DNA from: Thermococcus sp. P6
GTDB lineage: Archaea; Methanobacteriota_B; Thermococci; Thermococcales; Thermococcaceae
DNA length: 64,000 bases
Direction: 5' to 3'
Assembly: GCF_002214525.1 (NCBI RefSeq)
Contig: NZ_CP015104.1
Location: 1 to 64,000, forward strand
Shown piece after piece: positions 43,330-52,074 of this stretch. A program made the translations under genes and the position numbers. Below the pieces are notes generated by a model. The model saw nothing but the letters and a program-made list of their open reading frames with translations. It searched no databases and was not told the origin of the DNA. Positions within the stretch are counted from its first letter, which is position 1, and every line of letters starts with the position of its first letter.

Positions 43330-45279
43330 ATGGTGAACTTCATATTCGGTGTCCACAACCATCAGCCCCTCGGTAACTTCGGCTGGGTGCTGGAAGATGC
43401 CTACAGGCGTTCCTATGGGCCCTTCATGGAGACGCTGGAGGAGTATCCGAACATGAAGGTGGCCCTTCACACGAGCGGACCCCTTCTGGAGTGGCTGAAT
43501 GAAAATAAGCCGGATTACATAGATCTGATAAGATCCCTCGTGAGGAGGGGCCAGCTCGAGATAGTGGTCGCTGGCTTTTACGAGCCCGTTCTGGCGGCCA
43601 TTCCAAAGGAGGACAGGGTGGAACAGATAAGGCTCCTCAGGGAGTACGCCAAAAAGCTTGGCTACGAAGCGAGGGGCGTCTGGCTCACCGAGAGGGTATG
43701 GCAGCCCGAACTGGTTAAATCCCTCAGGGAAGCAGGGATAGATTACGTTATCGTTGACGACTACCACTTCATGAGCGCGGGCCTGAGCAAGGAGGAACTT
43801 TTCTGGCCCTATTACACGGAGGACGGTGGGGAGGTAATAACCGTCTTCCCGATAGACGAGAAGTTGAGGTACCTGATACCCTTCAGGCCGGTCGAGAAGA
43901 CCGTTGAGTACCTCCATTCCCTCGACGATGAGGACGAGAGCAAGGTGGCGGTTTTCCATGACGACGGCGAGAAGTTCGGGGTCTGGCCGGGAACCTACGA
44001 GTGGGTTTACGAGAAGGGCTGGCTCAGGGAGTTCTTCGACAGGATCTCGAGCGATGAGAGGATAAACGTTACGCTCTACTCCGAATACCTCAACCGCTTC
44101 AAGCCGAGGGGATTGGTTTACCTTCCCATAGCTTCCTACTTCGAGATGAGCGAGTGGAGCCTCCCGGCAAGGCAGGCAAAGCTCTTCGTCGAATTCGTGG
44201 ATAAACTGAAGGAGAGGGGAGAGTTCGAGAGGTACCGCGTCTTCGTCCGCGGTGGCATCTGGAAGAACTTCTTCTTCAAGTATCCGGAGAGCAACTACAT
44301 GCACAAGAGGATGCTCATGGTGAGCAAGGCCGTTAGGGATAACCCCGAGGCAAGACGGTACATCCTAAGGGCCCAGTGCAACGATGCCTACTGGCACGGC
44401 GTCTTCGGGGGCGTTTACCTGCCCCACCTCAGACGGGCCGTGTGGGAGAACATCATAAGGGCCAACACCTTCGTTTCCACCGGGAACTTCGTCAGGGACG
44501 TGGATTTTGACGGACGCGATGAGGTCTTTCTGGAGAACGAAGGCTTTTACGCCGTCTTCAAGCCATCCTACGGTGGAGCCCTCTTCGAGTTCAGCTCAAA
44601 GGGAAGGGCCGTGAACTACAACGACGTCATTGCGAGGCGCTGGGAACACTACCACGACGTCCCCGACAGGGCCCCCGAAGAGGATGGGGAGGGAGTTGCG
44701 AGCATCCACGAGTTCAGCAAGAGCATTCCGGACGAGATAAGGCGTGAGCTGGCTTACGATAGCCATCTAAGGGCGATCCTTCAGGATCACTTCCTCGATC
44801 CGGAGACCGGGTTGGAGGAGTACCGTCTCGCGAGGTACCTCGAGCTCGGCGACTTCATCAACACCCCCTACGATTACAGGGTTTCGGGGGATTCCGTAAG
44901 CCTATGGCGCGATGGAAGGGTCTCCGGAAGGCCCGCGAGGGTTGAGAAGTCCTTCACTCTGGAGGATGATGGCTTCGTTGTGGACTACACCGTAAGGAGC
45001 GATGAGGCTCTCTTCGGCGTCGAGATGAACCTCGCGGTTCACAGCGTTATGGAAAAGCCCGGCGAGTTCAGGGCGGAGCGCTTTGAGGTCAACGATCCCT
45101 ACGGCATCGGAAGGGTTGCTATAGAACTCGAGGGGGAAGCCCTCGTCTGGAAGTACCCCGTAAGGACTCTGAGCCAGAGCGAGTCGGGATGGGACTTCAT
45201 ACAGCAGGGCGTCAGCTACACCATCCTCTTCCCGGTTGAAAACGAGCTAAAGTTCAGGCTCCGCTTCAGGGAGCTCTGA
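43330..45279 (+). CDS. 4-alpha-glucanotransferase (GH57)
   Basis: Cytosolic amylomaltase-like enzyme of 649 residues, close to the Thermococcus litoralis enzyme. It begins MVNFIFGVHNHQPLGNFGWVL. The GH57 nucleophile is Glu121 in VWLTERVWQPE and the acid/base is Asp212 in VAVFHDDGEKFGVWPG. The C-terminal half is the beta-sandwich of the family. It moves maltodextrin segments between chains, making them suitable for phosphorylase. ATG 43330 follows GGAGGTGGTCTC; a GTG one codon on is an alternative. Regulation by the palindromic operator at 43299-43315 is expected. Confidence 0.95.
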   Translation: MVNFIFGVHNHQPLGNFGWVLEDAYRRSYGPFMETLEEYPNMKVALHTSGPLLEWLNENKPDYIDLIRSLVRRGQLEIVVAGFYEPVLAAIPKEDRVEQIRLLREYAKKLGYEARGVWLTERVWQPELVKSLREAGIDYVIVDDYHFMSAGLSKEELFWPYYTEDGGEVITVFPIDEKLRYLIPFRPVEKTVEYLHSLDDEDESKVAVFHDDGEKFGVWPGTYEWVYEKGWLREFFDRISSDERINVTLYSEYLNRFKPRGLVYLPIASYFEMSEWSLPARQAKLFVEFVDKLKERGEFERYRVFVRGGIWKNFFFKYPESNYMHKRMLMVSKAVRDNPEARRYILRAQCNDAYWHGVFGGVYLPHLRRAVWENIIRANTFVSTGNFVRDVDFDGRDEVFLENEGFYAVFKPSYGGALFEFSSKGRAVNYNDVIARRWEHYHDVPDRAPEEDGEGVASIHEFSKSIPDEIRRELAYDSHLRAILQDHFLDPETGLEEYRLARYLELGDFINTPYDYRVSGDSVSLWRDGRVSGRPARVEKSFTLEDDGFVVDYTVRSDEALFGVEMNLAVHSVMEKPGEFRAERFEVNDPYGIGRVAIELEGEALVWKYPVRTLSQSESGWDFIQQGVSYTILFPVENELKFRLRFREL

Positions 45280-45295
45280 TTTTAATCTTTAGTTC

Positions 45296-46219
45296 TTAAC
45301 CCTCTCTAACCCTGAACTCCAGCGGTTTTTCAAGCCCCCAGAAGCGACAGAAGGAGCAAACCTCCCCGTTGGAGGGCATTCCGCAGACCTTACATTCCCT
45401 GAGCTCCCTCTCGTCGAGGCGGGCCCTGAAAAGGTCCCTGTTCCTGAGGTAACCCTTGACGAAGTTCACCTTTGTCCCGGGCCTTTCCTCCTCCATGGCG
45501 TTCAGAATGTTCTTGTACTTGAGGGTGGTGGCTCCCACAGCATGAGGACATTCATCCATGAGGTACTTTATCCCCTCCGCCAGAGCGTAGGCCACGATCT
45601 CCCGCTCAGTTAGTTCATAGAGGGGTTTAACCTTCTTTACGAGCTTTCCATTGAACTGTGAGGGTGTTACAGGCCCCTGCTTGGCTAGATAATCCGTGTT
45701 CCAGTTCATCAGGCTGGCGAATATGAAGCTCGCCTCGTCGTCGAGGTTGTGGCCGGTGGCGACGGCATCGAACCCGTTGTCGTAGGCGAATTTGTTGAAG
45801 ATGTACCTCTTCGTCAGCCCGCAGTAGGAACAGACCGGCCTCCTGGTTCTGACTTCCCCGATTCCCTTACCGAGAAGCTCCTTAACCCGGACGACGTGGA
45901 GGGGAACCTCAAAGGCCTCGCACTGTTTCCTTGCGTATTCCTCGCTCTTCTCCGAGTACTCCCCTATTCCGAGGTTGATGTGAAGGCATTCGATATCGTA
46001 GCCGAGTTTTTTGAGAACGTAAGCTGTGACGGCCGAGTCCTTACCCCCGCTCACGACAGCTAAGACCCTCTCATCCGGTTTGAGGAGCTTATACCTCTCT
46101 ATGGTTCTCCGGACCTTCCGCTCGAAGTATTCGATAAAATGCTCCCGACACAGGTAGGTCCTTGGGTAGTGGAGCTTGATAAAAGCCGGTCTCCCGCATA
46201 ACCTGCACTTCACCGTCAT
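45296..46219 (-). CDS. ttuA: tRNA-5-methyluridine(54) 2-sulfurtransferase TtuA
   Basis: tRNA thiolase of 307 residues that makes 2-thio-m5U54 (s2T), which stabilises tRNA at high temperature. Zinc fingers are at the N-terminus (CRLCGRP with Cys24) and C-terminus (CKVCGMP, CSFC). PP-loop SGGKDS at 57-62; Fe-S or catalytic Cys130, Cys133 (RRPVCSYCGLTKRYI) and Cys224 (MDECPHA). LHINLGIGEYSEKS and KQGPVTPS match the TtuA branch of Thermus and Pyrococcus. It is a paralogue of the protein at 33406, which fits the U34 branch. ATG 46219. Confidence 0.9.
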   Translation of the reverse strand: MTVKCRLCGRPAFIKLHYPRTYLCREHFIEYFERKVRRTIERYKLLKPDERVLAVVSGGKDSAVTAYVLKKLGYDIECLHINLGIGEYSEKSEEYARKQCEAFEVPLHVVRVKELLGKGIGEVRTRRPVCSYCGLTKRYIFNKFAYDNGFDAVATGHNLDDEASFIFASLMNWNTDYLAKQGPVTPSQFNGKLVKKVKPLYELTEREIVAYALAEGIKYLMDECPHAVGATTLKYKNILNAMEEERPGTKVNFVKGYLRNRDLFRARLDERELRECKVCGMPSNGEVCSFCRFWGLEKPLEFRVREG

Positions 46220-46244
46220 TCCCGTTCCCTCATAGACAGTCGCT

Positions 46245-46826
46245 TCAGCGGGGCGATTTTGCTATTCTGGTCTTTCCGTCGTTCTCCACAACGAGAACCC
46301 TCGTAAAGGTTTCCTCAAGCAATGCCAGATAGCTCCTGTCGGCTATCTCCCTGTTTACAAAGTAGAAGGTTTTCCTGTTCGGGTTTCCAAGGAAGGCCGA
46401 TGCAAGGTTGGCCAGAGACAGGATGAGGCGTCTGTCACCGCCCTGTATTGGGATAACCCTCTCGGGGTTCAGTATCACCGTCACCGTCCCGGGGTTTTCG
46501 GAGTAGTACTCCTTCAGTTTCTTAGTGAATATGGTCAGGAATATCCCCGGATCTTTGTGGGGGTTTAACTCAAGGACCACCCTCCCCCAGTTGGAGATAC
46601 CGCCGGCCTTTATTCTGGCGATGCTCATTGGCACCTGAAGCCCCGCGGCGTTGAGCCACCCGAGTACGGGCAGGAGCGAGTCTATAATGTCCACGACCAG
46701 TATCTTTTCCCATCCGTAAGTTTCGCCTATGGTGTGGAAGAGAAGGGGATGATTGGAAAGCGAGGTGTGTTCTATGAGCACGCTTTCGCCTTTCTCTATC
46801 CCCCGAAGGTACTCTCCAAACTTCAT
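46245..46826 (-). CDS. DUF257 family protein (second of pair)
   Basis: Thermococcales-specific family protein of 193 residues. It begins MKFGEYLRGIEKGESVLIEHTSLSNHPLLFH and contains KILVVDIIDSLLPVLGWL and a final VLVVENDGKTRIAKSPR. The strand-helix order resembles a RecA/KaiC-like fold, but there is no Walker A motif where one would be expected (EHTSLSNHP). Function is unknown. ATG overlaps the stop of the preceding DUF257 gene by four bases, so the two are co-translated and may form a heteromer. Confidence 0.8.
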   Translation of the reverse strand: MKFGEYLRGIEKGESVLIEHTSLSNHPLLFHTIGETYGWEKILVVDIIDSLLPVLGWLNAAGLQVPMSIARIKAGGISNWGRVVLELNPHKDPGIFLTIFTKKLKEYYSENPGTVTVILNPERVIPIQGGDRRLILSLANLASAFLGNPNRKTFYFVNREIADRSYLALLEETFTRVLVVENDGKTRIAKSPR

Positions 46827-47416
46827 TCGACCACCCCCGGGGATTTAAGAATGCTGACCTCCCGACCGGAAACCCTGAGAACGTACTCCGAGTCCTGCTC
46901 GAATCTCTTCGTGAGGTATTCCGAGGCTACGTCCGTGTTCAGGAACAGAAAAGCCATATAGTTCCTGAGCGGCAGGTATCGTCTGTGTACCACCTCGAAG
47001 TACCTCTCTACCTTCGGTGGATCGTCGAGGAAGGTGAACGAGAACTTCTCCACTCCAAGTACTATTGTATGATCCCTGCTCCTCTCCGGCACTTTCTTTG
47101 CCACCCTTGAGTACAGACCGATGTGGCGTTCAAAGTCCTCTATCACGTCAACTCTACCGATCACCATGCCGCTGTTGATCCTTCCCCTTTCTTTTATCAC
47201 CGGAACATCATCCACCTCAAGCTCCATCCCCGAGAACCTCAGGTTCTGAAGGAAGATGTGGAGCGTATCCCATACGTCAACCACGAGCGGGGTTATTCCC
47301 ATCTTCCTCCAGCCGGTGAGTATATCGTAGAACACCCTCTCAGGGTGGTCCCTTGAGCCGTATTCCACGAGAACGTTGCCAGTTTTCATTGGAAGTAGCC
47401 TTTTGATTGTATCCAT
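46823..47416 (-). CDS. DUF257 family protein (first of pair)
   Basis: Protein of 197 residues, paralogous to the next gene: MKTGNVLVEYGSRDHPERVFYDILTGWRKMG and PLVVDVWDTLHIFLQNL align with the corresponding parts of its partner, and both end with VLRV/VLVV-type strands and a short basic tail. It too lacks a nucleotide loop. I chose the ATG at 47416 (MDTIKRLLP) because GGGGGGAGCC stands before it. Promoter: TATA GCTATATAGG (minus strand, 47450-47459), inside the end of the FAD dehydrogenase intergene. Confidence 0.8.
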   Translation of the reverse strand: MDTIKRLLPMKTGNVLVEYGSRDHPERVFYDILTGWRKMGITPLVVDVWDTLHIFLQNLRFSGMELEVDDVPVIKERGRINSGMVIGRVDVIEDFERHIGLYSRVAKKVPERSRDHTIVLGVEKFSFTFLDDPPKVERYFEVVHRRYLPLRNYMAFLFLNTDVASEYLTKRFEQDSEYVLRVSGREVSILKSPGVVE

Positions 47417-47466
47417 GGCTCCCCCCAAGTTTGCCTTATCCCGTTTGCCCTATATAGCTTTTGCCC

Positions 47467-48918
47467 TCAACCATCACTTTCGATCTTTGCCTTCCAGTTG
47501 CCGGGTTTCCTGAAGTCTTTTTCCGTGTAGAGACCTTCCTTTTTGAGTATCCCCCTCGCCGCCAGAATCCCTGTGGCGGCGGCGTTAACGATGTCCCTGC
47601 TAAGGCCCACACCGTCTCCGGCAACGAATATTCCCTCGATGCTCGTCTCGAGGTTCTCATCGACCTCAACTTTCATGGCGTAGTATTTTATCTCCGGGGC
47701 GTAGAGCAGAGTGTGATCGCTGGCCACCCCCGGAAGAACCCTGTCGAGCTTTTCCAGTCCTTCGAGGATGTTGGTAACGACTCGATGCGGCAGGGCCATG
47801 GCTACGTCCCCCGGGGTAACGTGCTTCAGGGTTGGCTCCACATCACTCCGCCTTATCCTTCCCCACGTGCTCCTCCTTCCGCGCCTCAGATCGCCGAGCC
47901 TCTGGAGTATCGGTTTCCCTCCGCCTATTGTCGTTGCAAGCCGGGCTATGCTCTTCCCGTAGGCGGTGGTGTCCTCAACCGGCTCCGTGAGTTCGATTCT
48001 GCTGAGAAAGGCGAAGTTGGTGTTGTTGCTCTTCTTCCCGTGCATGGAGTGGCCGTTCACCCCAACGTAACCGTCGTAGCGTTCTTCAACGACGAAACCG
48101 TTTGGATTGGTGCAGAAGGTCCTCACGAAGTCGTCGTAGGTTTCGGTGTAAATGTGGAACTTGGGGTCGTGGTTTATGCTCGTTATGGGCTCCATGACTA
48201 TGGCCGGCACCTCTACCCTGACGCCCACGTCTATCGGCCCGTGCCTCGCCCTGATGCCGATCCTTTCGGCGACTTCCTGAAACCAGTCCGCCCCTCCCCT
48301 GCCGGGGGCCACTATCACGTACCTCCCCTTTATCTCAAAGGTGTCCTTTCCCCGTTTCACCCTCACGTAGCCCTTTCCTACGTTCAGTGCCTTTGTCCAG
48401 AGCATGAACTCCACGCCTTTGCCCTCGAGGTGCCTTTTTATGTCTGCTATTACCTCGGGCGTTCTGTCCGAGCCTATGTGCCTCTGGATTATCGGTATGA
48501 ACTTCACCCCTGCCTGCGCCGATCTCTGTTCCCAGTACCTCACCTGCTCGGGGTCGCCCCTGAACAGGTCCTTCGGGCCCTTATGTTTGAGGAAGATCTG
48601 ATCGACTTCCCAGACGAGCTGCCACGCGTAGTTCTCATCGCCCGTGAGCTCCCTCAGATCACCGCCTATGTCGGGTCTCAGGTTTATCGTGCCGTCGCTC
48701 AGGCCACCCGCACCACCGACGCCGCTCATCACATGGCAGGGCTGACAGCCTATGCAGTACCCGAGCTCGTACATCGGGCACGTCCTCTGGTCGATGTCCC
48801 CTCCCTCGTCGATTATCAGAACCCTAAAATCGCTCCTTTCGGCCAGCTCGTAGGCCGCAAACAGTCCTGCCGGGCCGGCACCTATTATAACAGCATCGTA
48901 TGTTTTTCCGGAAACCAT
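47467..48918 (-). CDS. FAD-dependent dehydrogenase (COG2509-like) with N-terminal Cys cluster
   Basis: Flavoprotein of 483 residues. FAD loop VIIGAGPAGLFAAYELA (about 10-26) is followed by an unusual Cys-rich insert CPMYELGYCIGCQPC (Cys at about 47, 55, 58, 61), then GVGGAGGLSDGTINL. The last third has FVAGDGVGLSRDIVNAAATG, the second FAD contact. The Cys pattern could hold an Fe-S cluster or act in redox, as in other COG2509 dehydrogenases. The substrate is unknown. The ATG at 48918 has only a weak AAGGGA site; TATA (minus strand) AATTTTTAAGGG lies at about 48946-48957. Confidence 0.85.
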   Translation of the reverse strand: MVSGKTYDAVIIGAGPAGLFAAYELAERSDFRVLIIDEGGDIDQRTCPMYELGYCIGCQPCHVMSGVGGAGGLSDGTINLRPDIGGDLRELTGDENYAWQLVWEVDQIFLKHKGPKDLFRGDPEQVRYWEQRSAQAGVKFIPIIQRHIGSDRTPEVIADIKRHLEGKGVEFMLWTKALNVGKGYVRVKRGKDTFEIKGRYVIVAPGRGGADWFQEVAERIGIRARHGPIDVGVRVEVPAIVMEPITSINHDPKFHIYTETYDDFVRTFCTNPNGFVVEERYDGYVGVNGHSMHGKKSNNTNFAFLSRIELTEPVEDTTAYGKSIARLATTIGGGKPILQRLGDLRRGRRSTWGRIRRSDVEPTLKHVTPGDVAMALPHRVVTNILEGLEKLDRVLPGVASDHTLLYAPEIKYYAMKVEVDENLETSIEGIFVAGDGVGLSRDIVNAAATGILAARGILKKEGLYTEKDFRKPGNWKAKIESDG

Positions 48919-48983
48919 GTTTCCCTTGGTGGGATTCCGTGCGTTCCCTTAAAAATTTTTTGGCAGGTTTGTGGTTAATAACG

Positions 48984-49115
48984 GTGAAAAAATCTCAAAA
49001 ATTTAACATTAAAATGGTAATTAAAGGGAGGCTGGACCTTCTCTTCATCGCGCTTTTACTTTCGATAACCCTCCACCGGAATCTGGATTTCATCTACATC
49101 ATCCCCCTTCCGTAA
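48984..49115 (+). CDS. Possible small hydrophobic protein (43 aa)
   Basis: The 266-base gap between the FAD dehydrogenase and CBS gene holds one candidate: a GTG-started ORF of 43 codons (or 33 from ATG 49014) with one membrane-like segment LDLLFIALLLSITL and a Pro-ended tail. A TATA CTTAAAAATTT centred near 48955 would place transcription start close to the GTG, so it might be leaderless. The region is AT-richer than its surroundings. I know no homologue; it may be a decayed sequence. Confidence 0.2.
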   Translation: MKKSQKFNIKMVIKGRLDLLFIALLLSITLHRNLDFIYIIPLP

Positions 49116-49184
49116 AACACGTGAAGCCGGCAAACTTCCGAAACCTTTAAGGGGAGATGGGACAAGGTAGACGCTGGTGTAAAC

Positions 49185-49745
49185 ATGCCCGGAGAGGGTT
49201 TCAAGAAAGCCAGGTCAGAGAACGCCAAATCAACGAAGCTGAAGATCATCCACACCAAGAGGAGGCTTCTTCACCTTAAGAGGAAGGAGGAGATCGGTTA
49301 CAACGTTCGCTACATCTCCAAAGTTCCCGTGAAAGTCGTCATGAACAGGGACATCCTGCTTCTCCATCCGGAGGATTCCCTTTCAAAACTCATCCGGAGC
49401 CTCAGGGGAGAGGAGACCTCGGCGGTGGTCGTTGACGATGAGGGAAGGCTCCTTGGATTCATAACTATGAAGGACCTCCTCCACTTCTTTGAGCCCCCGA
49501 AGGGGTACTCCGTAGTTGGTCTGGGGCTCCTTAAAAAGTACTCCGTGAGCCATGGCTCGCTCGTTAAGGATGTTATGGTAAGGAAACCCGTAACCATCCA
49601 CGTTGACGACGATCTCGGACGGGCGATAAGGGTAATGCTTGAAACCGGAAAGCATCACCTTCCGGTCATCGATAATGAAAACCGCGTACACGGTGTGCTC
49701 GAGGTTAAAGACATCGTAAGACTCATCAGGATAGTCTCTGCCTGA
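49185..49745 (+). CDS. CBS-domain protein
   Basis: Protein of 186 residues. A basic N-terminal stretch (1-45, Lys/Arg-rich, possibly nucleic-acid or membrane-surface binding) is followed by two CBS repeats (MNRDILLLHPEDSLSKLIRSL... and MVRKPVTIHVDDDLGRAIRVMLETGKHHLPVIDNENRVHGVLEVKDI). CBS pairs bind adenine nucleotides as energy sensors. It lies 24 bases before two antiporter genes and may modulate them, by context only. ATG follows GGTGTAAAC, with TATA ACCTTTAAGGGG at about 49143. Confidence 0.9.
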   Translation: MPGEGFKKARSENAKSTKLKIIHTKRRLLHLKRKEEIGYNVRYISKVPVKVVMNRDILLLHPEDSLSKLIRSLRGEETSAVVVDDEGRLLGFITMKDLLHFFEPPKGYSVVGLGLLKKYSVSHGSLVKDVMVRKPVTIHVDDDLGRAIRVMLETGKHHLPVIDNENRVHGVLEVKDIVRLIRIVSA

Positions 49746-49769
49746 TCCTGAACTCAGGGGGTGGTAATC

Positions 49770-50912
49770 ATGGACGTCTTCCTGGAACTGGCACTGATAC
49801 TCATAGTTGCGAAGCTCTTCGGATACCTCACCCTTCGCTTCGGCTTTCCAGCGGCTTTAGGACAGCTGCTTGGGGGCATCCTGATAGGTCCTTCCCTTCT
49901 TTCCCTGGTTGCCTACGACGAGAGCGTGAAGCTCATCGCCGAACTCGGCGTTGTCATGCTCCTTTTCCTTGCCGGTCTGGAGACCAACATTGAGGAGTTC
50001 AAGAGCGTTGGAGTTCCGGCTTTTCTGATCGCGGTTCTCGGTGTGGTGACTCCCTTCATTCTGGGCTACATCGGAGCCCTCGCCTGGGGTTATTCGAACA
50101 TACAGGCGCTCTTTCTTGGCGGAGTTCTAACGGCTACGAGCGTTGGCCTTACGACCAGCATCCTAATGGAGATGAAGAAGCTGGGGACGAGGGTCGGGAC
50201 GACCATCTTAGCTGCCGCGGTTGTAGATGACGTTCTCGGTATAATAATCCTGACCGTCCTCGTCGCGATGAACACGAAGGGAAGCGTTTATCCGATGGAC
50301 GTACTGATAATCCTCGGCGAGGTCGGGCTGTTCTTCCTCCTCGGTATCATCCTTGGCAGCCCCGCGGTTAAGGAGGCCCTCAAGATCTCCGAGAGGATAA
50401 ACGTTCCGGAAACCCTTACGGCATCCGCCATAGCCATAATGCTGATCTTCGCCTACATAGCCGAGCAGTTCCAGCTGGCGGGGATAACCGGGGCTTACCT
50501 CGCCGGCCTCCTCGTTGGGGGAAGCTCTGAAGCGAGGGAAATAACAAGAAAAACCCTGACGATCGGCTATTCCCTCTTCATACCTGTTTTCATCGTCAGC
50601 ATAGGCGTGGAAACTAACGTATGGGTCTTCGAGCACGTTGGGGCCTTCGCCCTCGTCTATGCAATCATCGCCATAGTCGGTAAGATAGTGGGCTGCGGTA
50701 TAGGGGGCCTGATTTCGGGCTTCAAAGCAGGCGAATCCATCCAGATAGGGGTTGGCATGATCCCAAGGATGGAGGTGGCTTTGATAATAGCCAACATAGG
50801 CCTCAGCGAGGGCGTCTTCGATAGGGGGACCTTCTCCATACCCGTGAGCATGGTGATGATCACAACCCTGATAACGCCTTTCCTCCTTAAATGGGCGTTC
50901 TCGAGGGATTGA
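49770..50912 (+). CDS. Cation:proton antiporter (CPA2), first of tandem pair
   Basis: Membrane protein of 380 residues with about twelve helices. The transport motif TTILAAAVVDDVLGIIILTVLV carries the paired Asp, and AGITGAYLAGLLVGGSSEAREI and GVGMIPRMEVALIIANIGLSEG are CPA2 signatures with a conserved Arg/Glu in the last. It exports Na+ or exchanges K+ against protons. ATG 49770 follows GGGGGTGGTAATC. It ends one base before its paralogue starts. Confidence 0.93.
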   Translation: MDVFLELALILIVAKLFGYLTLRFGFPAALGQLLGGILIGPSLLSLVAYDESVKLIAELGVVMLLFLAGLETNIEEFKSVGVPAFLIAVLGVVTPFILGYIGALAWGYSNIQALFLGGVLTATSVGLTTSILMEMKKLGTRVGTTILAAAVVDDVLGIIILTVLVAMNTKGSVYPMDVLIILGEVGLFFLLGIILGSPAVKEALKISERINVPETLTASAIAIMLIFAYIAEQFQLAGITGAYLAGLLVGGSSEAREITRKTLTIGYSLFIPVFIVSIGVETNVWVFEHVGAFALVYAIIAIVGKIVGCGIGGLISGFKAGESIQIGVGMIPRMEVALIIANIGLSEGVFDRGTFSIPVSMVMITTLITPFLLKWAFSRD

Positions 50913-50913
50913 C

Positions 50914-52044
50914 ATGGAGATACTGCTGTTGATATCGCTGATGCTCGCAACGGCAAAACTGATGGGTTACCTGTTCGAGAGAATGGGCCAGCCGGTGGTT
51001 CTGGGCCAGATCTTCGGGGGACTGCTCATAGGGATCTTTTTTGACACCAATCCAGTTATAGGACAGTTCTCCAACCTCGGCGTCCTCCTCCTGCTTTTCA
51101 TAGCGGGTCTTGAAAGCGAGCTGGAGGAGTTCAGGCGCGTTGGCAGGCAGAGCGTTGTGGTTGCCGGTACCGGGGTTCTGGTGGCCTTTATCTTCGGGTT
51201 CGCGGTTGCCTACTTCTTCGTTCCCATCCACGAGGCCGTTCTCTACGGGGCCATGATGACTCCCACGAGCGTCAGCATAACTGTCAGGGTCCTCATGGAA
51301 CTCAGGAAGCTCAACACGAAGGAAGGAACGACCATCTTAGCTGCTGCGGTTGTCGATGACGTCCTTGGAATCCTCGTGCTGACCGTTGCCCTCTCGATAA
51401 TAAGGGGCGGGGAGATAAACTACGCAACCCTCGCGGAGGTCATCGTTTCCGTCTCTCTCCTCCTGTTCTTCTTTCTCTACTTCGGACCGGGACTGGCCGA
51501 CCGGACTTTCAGGGCGATCTCCCGCATCGACCTTCCGGAGTCAGAGACGGCCTTTGCCCTCGTCTTCCTGATAGTCTTCGCCTACCTCGCCGAGCACCTT
51601 AACCTCGCCTCGATCCTCGGTGCCTATCTGGTGGGTCTGGCCCTCGGTCAGAGCAGCAGAAAGAAGGGTATAATGGACCATATGAACGTTCTGGGATACT
51701 CCCTCTTTATACCCCTCTTCTTCGTTGAGGTGGGCATGAGGATTGAGCTGGGCTACATACTCCACGCGGGCCTCTTTGCCGTTATCTACACCGTGGCAGC
51801 GATATTGAGCAAGGTCCTCGGATGTGGTCTTGGTGCCAGACTTTCCGGCTTCAGCTGGGATTCCTCGCTGAGAATCGGCATCGGCATGATTCCAAGGATG
51901 GGTGTTGAGCTCGCCATGCTCGCCGTGGCGATGGGGAGTGGCCTCATAGGTGGTGATGCACTCACCGTGGCCATTCTCATGGTCTTCGCCACAACCATCA
52001 TAACGCCCCCTCTCCTCAAGTGGCTCTACTCCCATAGGCCTTAG
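50914..52044 (+). CDS. Cation:proton antiporter (CPA2), second of tandem pair
   Basis: Membrane protein of 376 residues, clearly paralogous to the preceding gene (TTILAAAVVDDVLGILVLTV, SILGAYLVGLALGQSS, GIGMIPRMGVELAML). In the last motif Gly replaces the first Glu-side residue of its partner (PRMGVELA against PRMEVALI), which may affect ion preference. The ATG lies one base past the upstream stop, so the pair is coupled and might form a heterodimer. Confidence 0.93.
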   Translation: MEILLLISLMLATAKLMGYLFERMGQPVVLGQIFGGLLIGIFFDTNPVIGQFSNLGVLLLLFIAGLESELEEFRRVGRQSVVVAGTGVLVAFIFGFAVAYFFVPIHEAVLYGAMMTPTSVSITVRVLMELRKLNTKEGTTILAAAVVDDVLGILVLTVALSIIRGGEINYATLAEVIVSVSLLLFFFLYFGPGLADRTFRAISRIDLPESETAFALVFLIVFAYLAEHLNLASILGAYLVGLALGQSSRKKGIMDHMNVLGYSLFIPLFFVEVGMRIELGYILHAGLFAVIYTVAAILSKVLGCGLGARLSGFSWDSSLRIGIGMIPRMGVELAMLAVAMGSGLIGGDALTVAILMVFATTIITPPLLKWLYSHRP

Positions 52045-52074
52045 GTTTATAAACCTCCCATCGAAGCGGTGAAC

